Shown here one piece after another: positions 61,635 through 64,000 of a stretch of DNA of 64,000 nucleotides. The notes under the pieces were generated by a model. The model had not been told where the DNA came from. It searched no databases and saw nothing but the letters and a program-made list of their open reading frames with translations. Position numbers and translations under genes: made by a program. The stretch spans positions 242,677 to 306,676 of the forward strand of contig NZ_KB905379.1 of NCBI RefSeq assembly GCF_000379085.1, given 5' to 3'. This DNA comes from Halomicrobium katesii DSM 19301. GTDB taxonomy: Archaea > Halobacteriota > Halobacteria > Halobacteriales > Haloarculaceae. How positions within the stretch are numbered: the stretch's first letter is position 1; every line of letters begins with the position of its first letter.

Positions 61635-61998
61635 CGACCGGGAAGGCTTCGTGGAGCACGTCGTGGGCCTCGCCTAGCCCGTCGAGGACGCTCTCACCCT
61701 GGCTCGTCAGCCGGTGGACCGCCCGCTCGGCGTCCCGGACCGCGACGAGTCGCCCCCGCATGTAGTCGTACTCCTGACTGTCCGGGTCGGCCTCGGCGAT
61801 CTCGGCTTCGAGATCGACCAGCGCCGCGTCGAGGTGGCGTTCGATGGCCGAGAGCGACTGGGCCTCTGCCAGGGCCTCGATCGGGCCGTCGAGCTCGCCT
61901 TCAAGTTCTTTTTCCGCGTGCTCGCGCGCGTGTTCGTCTTCGCTTCCCAGTACGTTCATCAGTCCGAGTCGGAGCGCTTCGATTTCGTAGCAGCTCAT
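61627..61998 (-). CDS. DUF3209 family protein
   Basis: The 123-residue acidic helical protein starts MSCYEIEALRLGLMNVLGSE and contains a long coiled region (LDAALVDLEAEIAEADPDSQ). The family recurs beside cobalamin genes in haloarchaea but has no known function. Its start overlaps the stop of the CbiX-ferredoxin gene by four bases and its end overlaps the propeller gene, so all three are coupled. Confidence 0.82.
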   Translation of the reverse strand: MSCYEIEALRLGLMNVLGSEDEHAREHAEKELEGELDGPIEALAEAQSLSAIERHLDAALVDLEAEIAEADPDSQEYDYMRGRLVAVRDAERAVHRLTSQGESVLDGLGEAHDVLHEAFPVDE

Positions 61999-63227
61999 TG
62001 TGAGAGTGTTTGATCGACGAGTTCTGAGACGATGCGGTCACGGTCGAGGTGCGAGGAGACGATCCGCTCGGCGTCGTCCTCGCCGACGCCGCCGTACCAG
62101 ACGCCGTCGGGGTAGACGGCGACCATCGGCCCCTCGCCACAGCGACCGAGACACGAGGAGCGGGTCACGCGGGCGTCACAGGCCTCCGAGTCGCGTTCGG
62201 CCTGCCGGAGCCGCTCCAGGACGGCGGCCGAGCCGTCGGCCGCGCAGGTCTGGTTCGTACAGACGGCGACGTGTTTCTCCGGGGCGTCGTGTGCGTGGGG
62301 TTCGTCGTCGACGTTCTCGCGGTCGGCGTGGGTCTCCTGGTGGGTCAGCGCCCGGAGCATCGCGCGCGCGCCGCCCACGTCTTCCTCGTAGCCGTCGAGT
62401 TCGACCTTGTACTTGCAGGTGTCACAGGACATCTCGACGCTGTCGGTGCGGGCCTCCTGCCAGCGGTCGCCCAGCACGTCCAGCAGCCGCGAGTCCGTCC
62501 CGAGGGGGTCGCCGGCCGCGGCGTCGACGTAGGGGTACTCCTCGTCGAACGCGTCGGCGCGGTCTCGAATCCGCTGGGTGAGGACCCCGTCGCCGAGCAT
62601 GTACGGGAGGACGACGACGCCGTCCGGTCGCCGCTTGGCGACCGTGTGCAGCGTGTCCTCCAGGAGCGGTTCGGTCACGCCGATGAAGCCCGTCTCGACG
62701 TGGTCGAACGCGCGCCCCTCGTACAGCAGGCGCGCCAGTTTGTGCGCGTCGCTGTTGGCGTCGGGGTCGCTGGAGCCCCGCGCACAGAGGACGACCGTCA
62801 GGTCGTCGGCCGTGCGGTCGAGTCCGAGTTCCGCCTCGACCGCCGCCGCGCGATCGTCCAGCAGGTCCACGATCGCCGGGTGGACGCCGAGGTGTGCCCC
62901 GTTGTGGATCGTCAGATCGGGATGGGCAGAGCGGGCCTGCTCGACCGCCAGCGGCACGTCGTTCTTGACGTGGCTCGCGGCGAAGAGCGAGAGCTGGACG
63001 ACGGTGACCCGCGAGACCGACGCCGCCAGTCCCGCGATGGCCGCCTCGATCGAGGGCTCGGCGAGTTCGAGAAAGCCCGCGTCGGTCGGCACGCCGAGGC
63101 GCTCCTCGACGGCCGCGGCCAGCTCCCGGACCTGTTCGTTCGACTTCTCGCGTCGAGAGCCGTGCCCGACCAGCAGGACGGCCTCGTCGTCGAGCGAGAC
63201 CGGCGTCGCGGCGGCGTCGGCGGTCAT
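61995..63227 (-). CDS. cbiX: CbiX cobaltochelatase fused to a C-terminal 2Fe-2S ferredoxin domain
   Basis: The 410-residue protein has two CbiX domains (about residues 15-125: VLLVGHGSRREKSNEQVREL; about 140-255: VVLCARGSSDPDANSDAHKL), then a short Cys-containing linker (CDTCKYKVELDGYEED). The thioredoxin-like ferredoxin domain follows (about 315-400: VAVCTNQTCAADGSAAVLER, SSCLGRCGEGPMVAVYPDG). GHGS includes the metal-binding His missing from the first domain of the other CbiX. Fusion with ferredoxin suggests redox coupling of cobalt insertion. The ATG at 63227 overlaps the next gene's stop by four bases. Confidence 0.92.
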   Translation of the reverse strand: MTADAAATPVSLDDEAVLLVGHGSRREKSNEQVRELAAAVEERLGVPTDAGFLELAEPSIEAAIAGLAASVSRVTVVQLSLFAASHVKNDVPLAVEQARSAHPDLTIHNGAHLGVHPAIVDLLDDRAAAVEAELGLDRTADDLTVVLCARGSSDPDANSDAHKLARLLYEGRAFDHVETGFIGVTEPLLEDTLHTVAKRRPDGVVVLPYMLGDGVLTQRIRDRADAFDEEYPYVDAAAGDPLGTDSRLLDVLGDRWQEARTDSVEMSCDTCKYKVELDGYEEDVGGARAMLRALTHQETHADRENVDDEPHAHDAPEKHVAVCTNQTCAADGSAAVLERLRQAERDSEACDARVTRSSCLGRCGEGPMVAVYPDGVWYGGVGEDDAERIVSSHLDRDRIVSELVDQTLSQ

Positions 63228-63937
63228 TCTAACGCCCCCACGTCGCTCCCGGTCGCGCGTTCGACGCTGCGCCGGAGCTTCTGGCGGCGCTGGGCCGAGT
63301 AGAGCCCCGTCTCGTCGCTGCCGGCGTACACCCACTCGGCCAACGCCGCCACGTCGGCGTCGTCGGCGAGCCCGAACCAGTAGCCCCCCGAGGACGTCTC
63401 CGAGCGGTCGTCCGTCGGCAGCGTCGGCGCTGCCTCGGCGAGCAGCGACTGGATCGTCGCCAGCAGCCGCTCGTCGTCGTGGACGAACGAGACCCCGACC
63501 GACCCGGCGGACTCGCGGAAACAGACCGTCCCGCAGGCCTCCAGCAGGCCACGCACCAGCGCCGCTCGCTCCTCGCTGAAGGCGTCGAAGCGGTAGCCAC
63601 CGGGCTGGCCGTCCAGCGGGAGACCGAGGGCCGCGCTCGCTCGGTCCGCGGGCGGGCCGAACACCCGTAGCTCGTAGGCGTCCTCGTACCGGACGATCGA
63701 GGCGTCGTGGGCCGACTCGCGCTCGGCGACGCGGTGGTCGCGGTCGGTGCGATCGGCACCCGCCACCGCCGCCAGCGCGTTCGCGGCCGTCTCGTCGCCC
63801 GCCCTGACGGTCACGCAGTCCGCGGTGAGATCGCCGTCTCCGGCGACCCGGCCCCAGAAGTACGCCGTTCCGGGCGTGACCGTCAGCAGGTCCTCGGCGG
63901 CTCTCGGCGTCGCCCTCGCGCTGTCGGCGTCACTCAT
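63224..63937 (-). CDS. Cobalamin-locus protein with LAGLIDADG-like repeats (237 aa)
   Basis: The protein has two similar halves. Residues about 20-65 (GTAYFWGRVAGDGDLTADCV) and about 110-165 (AFSEERAALVRGLLEACGTV) each resemble the helix-strand unit of LAGLIDADG or WhiA-type folds (G.L.GDG.L). The catalytic Asp/Glu pattern is only partly kept, so nuclease activity is doubtful. It lies in the minus-strand cobalamin operon between a ferredoxin gene and cbiX and is coupled to both. A role in corrin synthesis is suggested by context only. Confidence 0.6.
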   Translation of the reverse strand: MSDADSARATPRAAEDLLTVTPGTAYFWGRVAGDGDLTADCVTVRAGDETAANALAAVAGADRTDRDHRVAERESAHDASIVRYEDAYELRVFGPPADRASAALGLPLDGQPGGYRFDAFSEERAALVRGLLEACGTVCFRESAGSVGVSFVHDDERLLATIQSLLAEAAPTLPTDDRSETSSGGYWFGLADDADVAALAEWVYAGSDETGLYSAQRRQKLRRSVERATGSDVGALE

Positions 63938-64000
63938 CGCTCCCCTCCGACACCGAGATCGCGTCGACCGGACAGGCGGCCGCGGCCTGTCGAGCCGCCT
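63930..64000 (-). CDS. C-terminal end of a 4Fe-4S ferredoxin (partial)
   Basis: In the minus strand the last 23 codons before a TGA at 63930-63932 read AARQAAAACPVDAISVSEGS then DE. This contains the CPVDAI motif of bacterial-type ferredoxins. The rest lies beyond the window edge. Its stop overlaps the next gene's start by eight bases (ATGAGTGA), so it belongs to the same operon and may donate electrons in cobalamin synthesis. Confidence 0.75.
   Translation of the reverse strand, partial: AARQAAAACPVDAISVSEGSDE

Overview
The window is high-GC archaeal DNA and almost certainly comes from a halophilic archaeon (Halobacteria). The proteins are strongly acidic. Many genes are probably leaderless, with an A/T-rich TATA-like box about 25-35 bases before the start codon. 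The window carries a classical archaeal S10/spc ribosomal gene string, HTH-10 (bacterio-opsin-activator type) and HalX-type regulators, a lycopene-cyclase-domain protein and a haloarchaeal ISH3-type insertion sequence. The genus cannot be fixed from the sequence alone.

Layout. 1-8.7 kb is accessory: a frameshifted ISH3-like transposase at the left edge, a four-CBS-domain protein with an HPF-like tail, several small regulators, an integrase remnant, and a 37-repeat CRISPR array (5910-8307) with no cas gene in the window. 8.7-16 kb holds a zinc-finger protein, a J-domain membrane protein, two divergent TetR regulators with a MATE exporter, a phosphoglycolate phosphatase and an arsR-arsC-acr3 arsenic operon. 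16-22 kb has a GTPBP-type GTPase, an orc1/cdc6 gene flanked by repeated TTTCGAGTGCTTTY boxes (a candidate replication origin), mch, and small genes. 22-28.5 kb has a HalX response regulator, a sugar-type ABC importer operon and a DUF4013 membrane protein. 28.5-30.7 kb has a broken histidine kinase, tRNA-Gly(GCC) and a small membrane protein. 30.9-45.3 kb is the S10/spc operon, from a SPOUT-type RNA methyltransferase through uL3 to SecY. 46.7-64 kb is an anaerobic (early cobalt insertion) cobalamin cluster: cbiP-cbiA, cbiX, cbiE-cbiC-cobN, a fused ChlI/ChlD chelatase subunit, cobalt transporter cbtB-cbtA, a thioredoxin-like ferredoxin, a PQQ-like propeller protein, DUF3209, a CbiX-ferredoxin fusion, an unrecognised cobalamin-locus protein and the end of a 4Fe-4S ferredoxin. 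Several corrin-ring methyltransferases are missing and may lie beyond position 64000.

The most unusual signal is a set of six short (77-80 bp) palindromic elements in two related subfamilies. They lie at 18219, 28744, 45436, 49652, 50809 and 60257, each flanked on both sides by the same trinucleotide (TGA on one strand, TCA on the other). One splits the histidine kinase gene precisely, and two abut TGA stop codons. They look like miniature mobile elements with a strong TGA/TCA target preference. Other items of note are the candidate origin, the cas-less CRISPR array, a 34-bp perfect palindrome inside cbiC, nested palindromes before cbiX, a DtxR-like palindrome at the kinase start, and a 40-codon open frame wedged between the uL29 and RNase P genes.
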